Positions 15,557 through 23,430 of a stretch of 27,931 bases of DNA are shown here, piece by piece. Every line of letters starts with the position of its first letter. The stretch's first letter is position 1. Origin of the DNA: an uncultured Phascolarctobacterium sp. (GTDB taxonomy: Bacteria; Bacillota; Negativicutes; Acidaminococcales; Acidaminococcaceae); NCBI GenBank assembly GCA_937901335.1, contig CALCHC010000019.1, forward strand, positions 1 to 27,931, written 5' to 3'. Position numbers and translations under genes: made by a program. The notes beneath the pieces are model-generated. The model worked only from the letters and a program-made list of their open reading frames with translations, did not search any database and was not told the DNA's origin.

Positions 15557-17305
15557 GTGTCTAAGTTAAATGTTGATCAAAAAACGGTAAGAGAATTATT
15601 CGAAAATAAAAAATCTGATTTTCTGATTCCTGACTATCAACGTCCTTATGCATGGGGAGAAGTGGAATGTCAAACATTATGGGATGATATTTTAAATTTT
15701 GCCTTTCCTGATAACGATTATAGCAAGTTTGATAGTGATAATGATGAGTACTTTTTAGGACCTATCGTAACATTTATAAATGATGATAAGAAAATGGAAA
15801 TCATCGATGGGCAACAAAGATTAACCACTCTTATGCTTTTGTTGAGGGCTTTTTATACTAAGTACGGTTATATGAAAGACCAAATGTCAATAAAAACACG
15901 TGAGTGGATAGAAAAGTGTATATGGAAAACTGATGAATTTGGAAATCCTGATTTAAAGAAATTAAAGATTGATTCAGAAGTAGCCAGTGATAATGATAAA
16001 GAAGAATTCTTGGAAATTTTGAAAACTGGTGAAGCAGAGAAATCTAAGAAAAGCACATACGCGGTTAATTACAGATTTTTTCAAGAAAAAATCAATGAGT
16101 TTTTAAATTGTTTCCCTGGATTTTTTTCTTATTTACCTATTCGTATTCTTAATAATTGTATTTTGCTACCAATTGAAGCAGAATCGCAGGATACAGCTCT
16201 ACGCATTTTTTCTACACTAAATGACAGAGGAAAACCGTTATCTGATTCAGATATTTTTAAGGCACAGTTTTATAAATTCTTTTCTAAAGAAAATAAAAAA
16301 GATGAGTTTATTAAACAGTGGAAACAGCTTGAAGAACTGTGCGATAACATTTTTCAAACAGGCACTGGAACTCCTATGGATGAGTTGTTTACAAGATATA
16401 TGTATTATGAACGTGCGAAGTTAGGTATCAGAACATCAACTACAGAAGCATTAAGAAAATTCTATGAAAAGGATAAGTATGCTTTGTTGCGAAAAGCTGA
16501 AACCTTTGAAAATTTGGTTAGTTTAGCAACGTTTTGGAATGATATTGCAACACAAAATGATGAAAAATTCTCAAATAGAATCTTACGCAAGTTATTAGTA
16601 TTGAATTATGCACCTAATGGTATGTGGACATACTTTGTATCAGTGTATTATATGAGTAATAAAGATTCTGATGGTAATCTTGATGAAAATAAATTTTATG
16701 AATTCCTTGATAAAATCATTTTGTTTATTTGGGCATATGCCTTTACTAATCCTGGCGTTAACGCTCTGAGGACTCCGGTGTTTGCAGAAATGATAAATAT
16801 TGTAAAAGGTCTGGATGTTGAATTTAGGGAATTCAAGATTGAAACTGTTACTCTTCAAAATATCCTCAATAGTTTTGTGTTCTATAACAAAAGACCTATT
16901 ACTAAATCTATGTTAGCATGGTGGGCATATTATGACGAAGGACAAGAGTTGTTGCCGATAGATACACTTTTTGAGATTGAACATATTTATGCTCGTAATA
17001 GGCAAGAGCATGAAAAGGGTTTAACGAAGGCAGAAAATATTGATAGCATTGGTAACAAGGCTCTGTTAGAAAAAAGAATTAATATAAGGGCATCTGATTA
17101 CAAATTTGTGGATAAATGCAAATTCTATAAAGGTTTCCAACCAGCAAAGGGACAGTATAAAGAGAAAACTAAAATAAAAGAGTTGCTTGAGTTGGCACAA
17201 GAAAAAACTGATTTTACAGAAACTGATATTGTAGAACGCAGTGCTTTGATTATCAGCACTTTTATAAATGAGCTGGGAAGAAAACAACTAATAAAAACTT
17301 TATAG
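15557..17305 (+). CDS. DUF262/DUF1524 protein, GmrSD-like nuclease
   Basis: A 582-residue cytoplasmic protein with the layout of single-chain GmrSD-type enzymes, a group that includes type IV restriction factors against modified phage DNA. The N-terminal DUF262 part has IPDYQRPYAW (24-33), the nucleotide-binding motif IIDGQQRLTTL (around 84-88) and FSTLNDRGKPLSDSDIFKAQF. The C-terminal DUF1524, HNH-like part has LFEIEHIYARNRQ with H476, then SIGNKALLEKRINIRASDYKF. GTG at 15557 is the start, with GGAGGG eight bases upstream. The base composition is more AT-rich than the neighbouring housekeeping genes, and it lies beside a toxin-antitoxin pair and structured repeats, which fits an acquired defence gene. 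An antiphage role is inference. Confidence 0.85.
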   Translation: MSKLNVDQKTVRELFENKKSDFLIPDYQRPYAWGEVECQTLWDDILNFAFPDNDYSKFDSDNDEYFLGPIVTFINDDKKMEIIDGQQRLTTLMLLLRAFYTKYGYMKDQMSIKTREWIEKCIWKTDEFGNPDLKKLKIDSEVASDNDKEEFLEILKTGEAEKSKKSTYAVNYRFFQEKINEFLNCFPGFFSYLPIRILNNCILLPIEAESQDTALRIFSTLNDRGKPLSDSDIFKAQFYKFFSKENKKDEFIKQWKQLEELCDNIFQTGTGTPMDELFTRYMYYERAKLGIRTSTTEALRKFYEKDKYALLRKAETFENLVSLATFWNDIATQNDEKFSNRILRKLLVLNYAPNGMWTYFVSVYYMSNKDSDGNLDENKFYEFLDKIILFIWAYAFTNPGVNALRTPVFAEMINIVKGLDVEFREFKIETVTLQNILNSFVFYNKRPITKSMLAWWAYYDEGQELLPIDTLFEIEHIYARNRQEHEKGLTKAENIDSIGNKALLEKRINIRASDYKFVDKCKFYKGFQPAKGQYKEKTKIKELLELAQEKTDFTETDIVERSALIISTFINELGRKQLIKTL

Positions 17306-17323
17306 AAGATCGTATCCAAATAA

Positions 17324-17375
17324 CTCTAAGTTACTACACTCTTAGAGAACAAGGTAGAAAAGCTTTCAGCTTTTC
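17324..17375 (+). terminator. Possible terminator after the DUF262 gene
   Basis: Two small hairpins follow each other: CTCTAAG (17324-17330) with CTTAGAG (17341-17347), and GAAAAGC (17357-17363) with GCTTTTC (17369-17375). The second ends in TTTTCTTG. There is no long T-run, so the call is weak. Confidence 0.4.
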
Positions 17376-17449
17376 TTGATGCTGGCAAAGAAAAAATGAG
17401 AGGAAGAAAATTTAATAAAAGAAGGAGAGTAAAAAAGAAATCTCACCCT

Positions 17450-17551
17450 TATAGTGGGCAATTTTTAGTTAAATCGGCAAATATTCGTAAAAAATATTTT
17501 AAAAATTTTTTGTTATCATTTTGCCGATTTGTCTTTTTTTACCCCACTATA
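17450..17551. repeat. MITE-like palindrome upstream of the septoil-knot gene
   Basis: The outer arms TATAGTGGG (17450-17458) and CCCACTATA (17543-17551) and the inner arms AAATCGGCAAA (17471-17481) and TTTGCCGATTT (17520-17530) are all perfect. The centre is almost pure A/T. The ends are TA, as expected for Tc1/mariner/IS630-type miniature elements. The right end forms a TATAAT box (17548-17553) just ahead of the next gene. Confidence 0.6.
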
Positions 17552-17572
17552 ATATTGAGAGGAGAGTTTGAA

Positions 17573-17884
17573 ATGCAAAGGTTATTAAGAATATTCAGCT
17601 TACTAATGGTTTTAATATTGGCAGTTCCTTTGTTTTGCGAGGCTTCTGTCACTAATTGCAAGGGTATCAAGCTTTGTGGCAAAGTTAAGGTTGTAAAGCA
17701 CTTTGCAGATTTGAAGGTACAGGTAGTAAAAAACTTTCCTGATTTGAAAGTTAAAAAGGTTAAGCATTTTCCCAACAATATTGGTGAATGGCAATTCGTT
17801 ACTCATGGTGAGGACTTTACTATTCAGTACGTAGATAACTTTCCTGATTTAAAGATTAAGTTTGTGGAACATTTTCCTGGGTAG
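17573..17884 (+). CDS. Secreted 7(1) septoil knot repeat protein
   Basis: A 103-residue protein with a signal peptide (MQRLLRIFSLLMVLILAVPLFCEA, cleavage probably after CEA) followed by short repeats of the form K-V-x-V-V-K-x-F-P-D-L. The repeats run CKGIKLCGKVKVVKHFADL, KVQVVKNFPDL, KVKKVKHFPNN, then WQFVTHGEDF, TIQYVDNFPDL and KIKFVEHFPG. I recognise this pattern as the 7(1) septoil knot family, a small beta-rich fold of unknown function. Two cysteines (CKGIKLC) near the mature N-terminus could form a disulphide. The open frame starts at 17396, but ATG at 17573 has GAGGAGAG upstream and starts at the signal peptide. It is monocistronic with a terminator after it. Confidence 0.8.
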   Translation: MQRLLRIFSLLMVLILAVPLFCEASVTNCKGIKLCGKVKVVKHFADLKVQVVKNFPDLKVKKVKHFPNNIGEWQFVTHGEDFTIQYVDNFPDLKIKFVEHFPG

Positions 17885-17939
17885 ATTGCTTATTGCGGCA
17901 TAGAAAAACTTTCTTAGACTAAAGTATTTTGTATACATG

Positions 17940-17976
17940 CCCGGTGGATGTATAAATCCATCGGGTTTTATTTTAT
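17940..17976 (+). terminator. Terminator after the septoil-knot gene
   Basis: A 10-bp stem with one G-T pair, CCCGGTGGAT (17940-17949) and ATCCATCGGG (17956-17965), with a 6-base loop, is followed by TTTTATTTTAT. Confidence 0.85.
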
Positions 17977-18013
17977 AATGATATAGCAAAATTTGAAGTT
18001 GGAGGAATTTTTT

Positions 18014-19270
18014 ATGATGATTATGTTGGGCGTAGCAATCGTTCTGGGTGTAATTTGGTTACTCTTAAAACGCCATGAGTCCAGAATGGTTTTGATTGCT
18101 GCTGGTATTTTGATGTGCTGCTTGGGTGGTAAACCGATGGCGGCTCTTGATGCTTTCGCTAAAAGTATGACTAGCGCAGGTTTGATTACTTCTGTTTGTT
18201 CTTGCATGGGTTTTGCTTGGTGCATGAAATACACTGGTTGCGATAAACATTTAGTTGTTGCGATTGGTAAAGTTTTGAAAAAAATGGGTTTCTTGCTCAT
18301 CCCCGGTGCAACTCTTGCTACTTTTATCGTTAACATCGCTATCCCCAGTGCTGCGGGTTGCAGTGCTGCTGTAGGCGTAATTTTTATTCCTATTATGATG
18401 TCTGCAGGTGTTCATCCTGCTATGGCTGCTGCTGCTGTTAAATCTGGTACCTATGGTTCCATGCTGAACCCTGGTCTTTTGCATAATGGCGTAGTTGCGA
18501 AATTGGCTGGCGTTGGTATTCCTGAAGTTATTGCAACTCACATGCCTGCTACCGTTGCTGGTGTTATCGTTGCTGCAGTAACCTTGACCATCGTTGCTTT
18601 CTTCTTGAAAGAAAACAAAGGTTATGTTCCTGCTGACGGTGAAGTTGCTAACGAAGATTTGAGCGTTAATCCGTTGTACGCTTTGATGCCGTTGCTTCCT
18701 ATCATCATCTTGGTTTTGGGCAACACTAAAGTTGTTCCTGCCTTCAAAATGGGCGTTCCCCAAGCAATGATTATCGGTGCAATTGCTGCTTTGGCTGCAA
18801 CTCGCAAAAGCCCGGTTAAATTGACTAAGTCTTTCTTTGATGGCATGGGCGATGCTTATGCAAACATCATCGGTATTATTATTTCCGTAGGCGTTTTCGT
18901 TGCAGGTTTGAATGCTCTTGGTTTGATTAAAGCTCTTATCAACTGGATGCTTAACTCCAGCGGTATTGTTAAAATTGCTTCTGCAGTTGGTCCGTTCTTA
19001 CTGGCTCTCATCTCCGGTAGTGGTGACGCTGCGACTGTAGCATTTAACGAATCCGTAACTCCGCATGCTGTTGAATTTGGTCTGAACACCATCAACATGG
19101 GTACCATGGCTGCATTGGGTGGTACTCTTGGTCGTACCATTTCTCCGATTGCAGGTGCTACCATTATCTGCGCAGGTATTGCAGGCGTAGACCCGATGGA
19201 AGTTTGCAAACGTAATGCTCTCGGTATTGTATTGGCGTTGATTGTTGGTATGGTTCTCTTGGTATTCTAA
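18014..19270 (+). CDS. DcuC-type C4-dicarboxylate carrier
   Basis: A 418-residue inner-membrane carrier of the DcuC/ion-transporter type, with about a dozen hydrophobic segments and the gly/ser-rich signatures of the family: IPSAAGCSAAVGVIFIPIMMSAGVHPAMAAAAVKSGTYGSMLNPG in the first half and ISGSGDAATVAFNESVTPHA in the second. Family members exchange or export succinate, fumarate and related C4 acids in anaerobes, but some use other organic anions, so the substrate is not certain. The open frame extends to 17993, but ATG at 18014 is preferred because GGAGG (18001-18005) is eight bases before it. CapA-like and M20 genes follow nearby. Confidence 0.82.
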   Translation: MMIMLGVAIVLGVIWLLLKRHESRMVLIAAGILMCCLGGKPMAALDAFAKSMTSAGLITSVCSCMGFAWCMKYTGCDKHLVVAIGKVLKKMGFLLIPGATLATFIVNIAIPSAAGCSAAVGVIFIPIMMSAGVHPAMAAAAVKSGTYGSMLNPGLLHNGVVAKLAGVGIPEVIATHMPATVAGVIVAAVTLTIVAFFLKENKGYVPADGEVANEDLSVNPLYALMPLLPIIILVLGNTKVVPAFKMGVPQAMIIGAIAALAATRKSPVKLTKSFFDGMGDAYANIIGIIISVGVFVAGLNALGLIKALINWMLNSSGIVKIASAVGPFLLALISGSGDAATVAFNESVTPHAVEFGLNTINMGTMAALGGTLGRTISPIAGATIICAGIAGVDPMEVCKRNALGIVLALIVGMVLLVF

Positions 19271-19289
19271 TTATTGACTTATAAAAAAT

Positions 19290-19321
19290 AATCCACCTTG
19301 CTTTTAAAAGTAGGGTGGATT
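19290..19321. terminator. Terminator-like hairpin after the carrier gene
   Basis: AATCCACC (19290-19297) pairs with GGTGGATT (19314-19321), and CTTTT with AAAAG inside. The T-run lies on the minus-strand side (ATTATTTTTTAT), while the plus side has only TAACTGTATAT. It may stop or weaken read-through from the carrier gene. Confidence 0.55.
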
Positions 19322-19375
19322 AACTGTATATAACTGAAATATTGATAAACTATATATTTTTAAGGAGGATTTATT

Positions 19376-20668
19376 ATGGCAAAGTTTTCTGTTGCAGCTG
19401 TTGGTGATTTTATGTTAGTACAAAGAATCCATCCGGAAGATAAAAGTGCATTGGCTATTAAAGAGCTTATTGCTGATGCTGATGTGCGTTTCGTAAATTT
19501 GGAAATGCAAATCCACGATTTTGAAGTTTACCCTGCTTCTGAAAGTGGCGGTACTTGGGCTGCAGGTCGTCCTGCTGCTTTGGATGATTTAAAATGGCTT
19601 GGCTTCAACCTTTTGGCAACTGCTACCAACCATTCTCTTGACTACGGTCAAGAAGGTTTGAAGAAAACCATTGAGCATTTGAATGCTAAAGGCTTTACTT
19701 ATGCAGGCATTGGTAATAATCTTACCGAAGCAAGCATGCCTAAATATTTAGATACTCCTGAAGGCAGAGTTGGTTTTATCAGCACCTGTTCTTCCGGTCC
19801 TAACTGGAACATTGCCAGCAATCCTAGTGGTACCAATGTAGGTCGCCCTGGCATGAATATGCTGCGTTTTGATTCTGTTAACTATGTTTCTGCAGAAGAA
19901 CTGGAAACCTTGAAAAACATTGTTGAAAAAACTTATGTTAACGCTAACACCAATCTTCTAACTCGTGAAGGCTTCCTCAAACCGTCTAAATACTATTCCG
20001 TAGGCAATGCTAAGTTTGATGTTGGCGAACACGGTACTGGTACTTACTGCAATCAACGTGATTTAAACCGCATTATCTCTTACGTAAAAGATGCTCGTAG
20101 ACAAGCAGATACTGTTCTTGTAAGTCATCACGGTCATGAAATGCGTGGCACTGATAAACAAAAAGCAGCTTCCTTCATGCACGATTATGCTCGTGCTTGC
20201 ATTGATGCAGGTGCAGATGCTTTCTTGGGACACGGTCCGCACATTTTGCGTGGTATTGAAATTTATAAAGGTAAGCCCATTTTCTATTCCTTGGGTGATT
20301 TCTTCCTGCAAAACGATTCTGTGGAATGTCAACCGCCTGAATTCTACGAAAAATATGGTGTAGATAGCTTCGCTCCTGTTTCTGAAGCTTTTGCTGCTCG
20401 TAGTGAAAACGATACCAAAGGCTTAATGCTTGATCGTCTGGCTTTAGAATCTGTAATTGTTAAATTTAACATTGAAGATAATGTAATTAAAGAAGTTCTG
20501 CTGTATCCTACTACCTTAGGCTTGGACAAAGCTCGTTCTCGAAAAGGTCGTCCGGAACTGGCCGATGAAGAAAACGGTACCCGTATTTTGCAAGAGCTGC
20601 AAGGCTTGTGCGATGAATACGGCACTAAAATTATTATCGAAAAAGGCATTGGCAAAATTATCCTGTAA
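19376..20668 (+). CDS. CapA-family metallophosphoesterase-like protein
   Basis: A 430-residue protein of the CapA/PgsA family (poly-gamma-glutamate capsule type), which has a calcineurin-like metal centre. Motifs in order are VGDFML (GD at 10-11), NLEMQI (41-46), ATNHSLDYG (83-91), SHHGHE, GHGPHILRG and FYSLGDFF, so all the expected Asp, His and Asn metal ligands are present. There is no signal peptide or N-terminal membrane anchor, unlike classic CapA, so it is probably cytoplasmic and not a capsule gene. AAGGAGG precedes the ATG. It lies 105 bases after the carrier gene. Its substrate is unknown. Confidence 0.85.
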   Translation: MAKFSVAAVGDFMLVQRIHPEDKSALAIKELIADADVRFVNLEMQIHDFEVYPASESGGTWAAGRPAALDDLKWLGFNLLATATNHSLDYGQEGLKKTIEHLNAKGFTYAGIGNNLTEASMPKYLDTPEGRVGFISTCSSGPNWNIASNPSGTNVGRPGMNMLRFDSVNYVSAEELETLKNIVEKTYVNANTNLLTREGFLKPSKYYSVGNAKFDVGEHGTGTYCNQRDLNRIISYVKDARRQADTVLVSHHGHEMRGTDKQKAASFMHDYARACIDAGADAFLGHGPHILRGIEIYKGKPIFYSLGDFFLQNDSVECQPPEFYEKYGVDSFAPVSEAFAARSENDTKGLMLDRLALESVIVKFNIEDNVIKEVLLYPTTLGLDKARSRKGRPELADEENGTRILQELQGLCDEYGTKIIIEKGIGKIIL

Positions 20669-20691
20669 TTTGTCAGCTCCTAAATAAAATG

Positions 20692-20742
20692 AGGCACACT
20701 ATACAGCAGTTCACTTGGAACCTTAGCTAGTGTGCCTTTAAT
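20692..20742. terminator. Bidirectional terminator between convergent genes
   Basis: AGGCACACTA (20692-20701) pairs perfectly over 10 bases with TAGTGTGCCT (20728-20737). TTAATTTTTATTTTT follows on the plus strand, and the minus strand reads CATTTTATTT beyond it. It serves both the CapA-like gene and the convergent small gene. Confidence 0.75.
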
Positions 20743-20744
20743 TT

Positions 20745-21050
20745 TTATTTTTCTACGATGGTGTATTCTTCTAAAGCTTGGAGCAGTTCATTGCTGTTAG
20801 CGGGATGTTTAGCGCACAGTTCTTGCAGAGCAGCGAAGTCTTTAAGTTCTTTGCCCCAAAGGAAGCAGTCATCGTCATTATAAGCAGCAACTACGATGGA
20901 CTTTTTGCTGTCGCACGGAGTTTTGCCTAAATCGTCAGTGAGCATGATGTAGGCATCATCAAAGTCCATGCCGTACACAGTTATTTTTTCTTCGGGAGTA
21001 TCATCTTCCCAGAAGCCAAGCTTTTCAAAATCAGCAGCAGTAATGTTCAT
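20745..21050 (-). CDS. Hypothetical small acidic protein (101 aa)
   Basis: I do not recognise this family. It is an acidic protein, rich in Asp and Glu, beginning MNITAADFEKLGFWEDDTPEEKITVYGMDFDDAYIMLTDDLG and ending in a helical segment (NSNELLQALEEYTIVEK). No signal peptide, membrane helix or metal motif is seen. GCGAGG lies eight bases before the ATG, and a shared terminator follows, so it looks like a real gene on its own transcript. It is the only minus-strand gene between 4.9 kb and the window end. Confidence 0.75.
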   Translation of the reverse strand: MNITAADFEKLGFWEDDTPEEKITVYGMDFDDAYIMLTDDLGKTPCDSKKSIVVAAYNDDDCFLWGKELKDFAALQELCAKHPANSNELLQALEEYTIVEK

Positions 21051-21182
21051 ACAATCTACCTCGCTTTATAATTGATATCTCTATGATAAAACATTTTGCT
21101 GAGTTTGTCGAATGTTGTAAAGGAAAAAACTGTGCCTGTGTCGTATAATAAAAAGTAGAATTTGAGGAAAGGTGGCGGTGCC

Positions 21183-21383
21183 ATGAGAAAGAAACATCAT
21201 AGTAGCGGTTTACTGCAAGTGGAGTTTGTGTGCCCTAAATGCGGTAAGAAGCTGGCTTGGGCATTGCCTTCTTCTGAAATGAATTGTCCTAAATGTGGTA
21301 CTTGGGTTACGGCGGAAAATCGCAAAGTGGAAAACACGTTGTATTTGCCCCTTGATGATGACCAAATGGTACTATTTGCTTAA
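21183..21383 (+). CDS. Small zinc-ribbon protein (66 aa)
   Basis: A cytoplasmic protein with two CPKCG knuckles (FVCPKCGKK and MNCPKCGTW) that together should hold one zinc ion. The N-terminus is basic (MRKKHHSSG). The rest (ENTLYLPLDDDQMVLFA) matches no domain I know. The ATG at 21183 is chosen over the upstream in-frame TTG at 21162 because AAAGGTGG lies just before it. It lies 13 bases ahead of the amidohydrolase start, so the two are probably co-transcribed. A TATAAT at 21144-21149 lies upstream without a good -35. Confidence 0.75.
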   Translation: MRKKHHSSGLLQVEFVCPKCGKKLAWALPSSEMNCPKCGTWVTAENRKVENTLYLPLDDDQMVLFA

Positions 21384-21396
21384 ATGGAGGTTAATA

Positions 21397-22698
21397 ATGG
21401 AAAAAATTTGGCAAGCTGCTCAAGGTTTGCAAGAAGAATTAGTTGCAATTCGCAGAGATTTACATAAACATCCTGAAACTGGTTGGACTGAATTTAGAAC
21501 TGCCAGCTTCGTAATCAAAGAATTGGAAAAATTAGGTTATACTGTTACTTACGGTGCAGAAGTTGTGGACGAAGCTTCCATGATGGGCGTGCCCAGTAAT
21601 GCTGATTTAGAAAAATATATGGCTCGCGCAATCAGCGAAGGTGCTGATGCAGAGCTTGTTGCAAAAATGGCAGGCGGTAAAACTGGCGTAATTGCAGTGC
21701 TTGATACTGGCAGACCCGGTAAAACTGTTGGCTTCCGTTTTGATATGGATTGCAACGATGTAGAAGAAGATACTGGTGCAGAACACCGCCCGCAACAAGA
21801 AGGCTTTAACTCTTGTCACGTTAACGCAATGCACGCTTGTGGTCATGATGGTCACGTTTCTGTTGGCTTGGCTGTGGCAAAACTTTTGATGGCTCACAAA
21901 GAAGAGCTGGTTGGTAAAGTTAAACTTATTTTCCAACCTGCGGAAGAAGGCGTGCGTGGTGCTTACGCTATGATTAATGCAGGCGTGGCAGATGACATTG
22001 ATTATTTCTTTGGCGGTCACATCGCTTTTAAAGCAACTACTGATGACAGCCTTGTTTGCTTGACCGATGGATTCCTTGCTACCACTAAACTTGACGCAGT
22101 TTATAAAGGCGTATCTGCTCATGCTGGCCTTGCTCCCCAAGATGGCAAGAACGCACTCCTTGCGGCAGCGCAAGCAAGTATTTCCTTGCACAGCATTTCT
22201 CGTCACGGCAAAGGTGCTTCTCGCATCAACGTTGGCGTGCTTAATGCAGGTACTGGTCGTAACGTACTGCCTGACATCGCAGTATTGAAAATGGAAACCC
22301 GTGGTGCAACTACTGAAATCAACGAATTTATGGTTGGCGAAGCTAAACGTATGTTGCAAGCTGCTGCGGATTTGTACGACGTAAGCGTAACCATTACTAA
22401 AGCTGGTAGTGCTCCTGCTTGCGTAGCAGATTTTGAACTTGGCAAAGAAGTTGCAGAAATCGCTAAGGCTTCCGGTCAATATAACGAAATTATTGATTAT
22501 ATGGATATGGGGGGCAGTGAAGACTGCGCTTACTTTATGGAACGTGTACAACAAAATGGTGGCCGTGCTCTTTATATGATGTATGGTGCAACTATTGCTG
22601 CTGGTCACCACAATAGCCATTTTGATTTTAACGAAGCTTGCTTGTGGAAAGCAGCAGGTTTGCTTACCACTTTGGCAGTTGCTTATACTCATAAATAA
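21397..22698 (+). CDS. M20 amidohydrolase, AbgA-like
   Basis: A 433-residue zinc aminoacylase/amidase of peptidase family M20D. It cuts the amide bond of an acyl- or aryl-amino acid. AbgA, which hydrolyses p-aminobenzoyl-glutamate, is the closest recalled relative, based on length (about 436 aa) and the insert EASMMGVPSNADLEKYMARAISEG before TGRPG. Metal and catalytic motifs are FRFDMD (113-118), HACGHDGH (146-153), FQPAEEG (179-185), the dimerisation-domain histidine in GVSAHAG, and HHNSHFDFNE at the C-terminus. The ATG at 21397 follows GGAGG by six bases. An AbgB-like partner gene is not next to it. The substrate is not proven. Confidence 0.87.
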   Translation: MEKIWQAAQGLQEELVAIRRDLHKHPETGWTEFRTASFVIKELEKLGYTVTYGAEVVDEASMMGVPSNADLEKYMARAISEGADAELVAKMAGGKTGVIAVLDTGRPGKTVGFRFDMDCNDVEEDTGAEHRPQQEGFNSCHVNAMHACGHDGHVSVGLAVAKLLMAHKEELVGKVKLIFQPAEEGVRGAYAMINAGVADDIDYFFGGHIAFKATTDDSLVCLTDGFLATTKLDAVYKGVSAHAGLAPQDGKNALLAAAQASISLHSISRHGKGASRINVGVLNAGTGRNVLPDIAVLKMETRGATTEINEFMVGEAKRMLQAAADLYDVSVTITKAGSAPACVADFELGKEVAEIAKASGQYNEIIDYMDMGGSEDCAYFMERVQQNGGRALYMMYGATIAAGHHNSHFDFNEACLWKAAGLLTTLAVAYTHK

Positions 22699-22729
22699 TT
22701 TATGTTTAAATTAACCTGCTTGACAATTT

Positions 22730-22762
22730 TTAGACATAAATCTTTGTTAAGCTGATGTCTAA
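22730..22762 (+). promoter_or_regulatory. Inverted repeat upstream of the secreted protein gene
   Basis: TTAGACAT (22730-22737) and ATGTCTAA (22755-22762) form a perfect 8-bp inverted repeat between a TTGACA box (22720-22725) and the ribosome binding site (GGAGG at 22773). No good -10 is visible at 16-18 bases from that TTGACA, so promoter use is uncertain. The repeat could be an operator or an mRNA hairpin. Confidence 0.4.
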
Positions 22763-22785
22763 GAAAAGTTTAGGAGGATATGATT

Positions 22786-23397
22786 ATGAAAATGTTTAAG
22801 AAAATTTTTGTTTTAGCTTCTTGCGCTACTATGCTTATGGCAGGCAGTGCAGTTGCTAATGCTCATTGTTGTGAATATAACAACGTGTGTGATACTAAGG
22901 CTTATCAAACTCAGGCGGTGCAAGACGTGCTTTTTACTAGCGGTAAGATTGTTGAAGTAAATGAAAATATGATAGTGGTAAAAGGCGAGCACAACATTAT
23001 CGCTGCAATGATTACCGATGACACCTATCTTTTGAACGGTAAAAATGGTAAAGCAAAAAAATTAAGTAGCTTTAAAGTTGGTAAAGAAGTAACCGTTTAT
23101 CATTCACCTAAAATGACAAGAAGCATTCCTGCTCAAAGTGCTGCTTATGCTGTTGTGCTGGGTGATAATTCCGAAAAGATGGGTAAGTTTTTCAAAGTAG
23201 AAGAAGTAACTATGTCTGAAGACAATACTTATGTCAGCGTAATTAATACTAACGAAAGCCTCATTGCTACTGTAGATAAAAAGGCTAACAAAAACTTTGC
23301 AGAAATCAAAGCAGGTGACAACTTGATGGTTTGGTACGATATGATGACCATGAGCTTGCCTGCAAGGACTAATGCTAATAAAGTGGTTGTTTTGTAA
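22786..23397 (+). CDS. Secreted protein with two tandem repeat units
   Basis: I do not recognise a named family. It is 203 residues with a clear signal peptide (MKMFKKIFVLASCATMLMAGSAVANA, cleaved before HCCEYNN). Two beta-rich units of about 70 residues follow, each ending alike: GKIVEVNENMIVVKGEHNIIAAMI...VGKEVTVYHSPKMTRSIPAQSAAYAVVL and FKVEEVTMSEDNTYVSVINTNESLIATV...KAGDNLMVWYDMMTMSLPARTNANKVVVL. They look like a duplicated OB-like or beta-barrel domain. The start is ATG 22786, as GGAGG lies eight bases before it; ATG 22780 would be too close. It precedes the Fur-family gene, which has its own promoter. Confidence 0.75.
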   Translation: MKMFKKIFVLASCATMLMAGSAVANAHCCEYNNVCDTKAYQTQAVQDVLFTSGKIVEVNENMIVVKGEHNIIAAMITDDTYLLNGKNGKAKKLSSFKVGKEVTVYHSPKMTRSIPAQSAAYAVVLGDNSEKMGKFFKVEEVTMSEDNTYVSVINTNESLIATVDKKANKNFAEIKAGDNLMVWYDMMTMSLPARTNANKVVVL

Positions 23398-23430
23398 TAT
23401 AAGCCGTTAATTCTTTCCATAGTGTTTTTC

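Noticed and set aside
17396..17572. N-terminal extension of the septoil-knot protein
   Set aside because: The extra 59 residues are basic and cross the MITE-like palindrome, while the ATG at 17573 has a good ribosome binding site and starts a signal peptide.
21607..22692. 361-codon minus-strand frame opposite the M20 hydrolase
   Set aside because: It is antisense to intact catalytic motifs, and its translation is rich in Ser, Cys and His with no domain.
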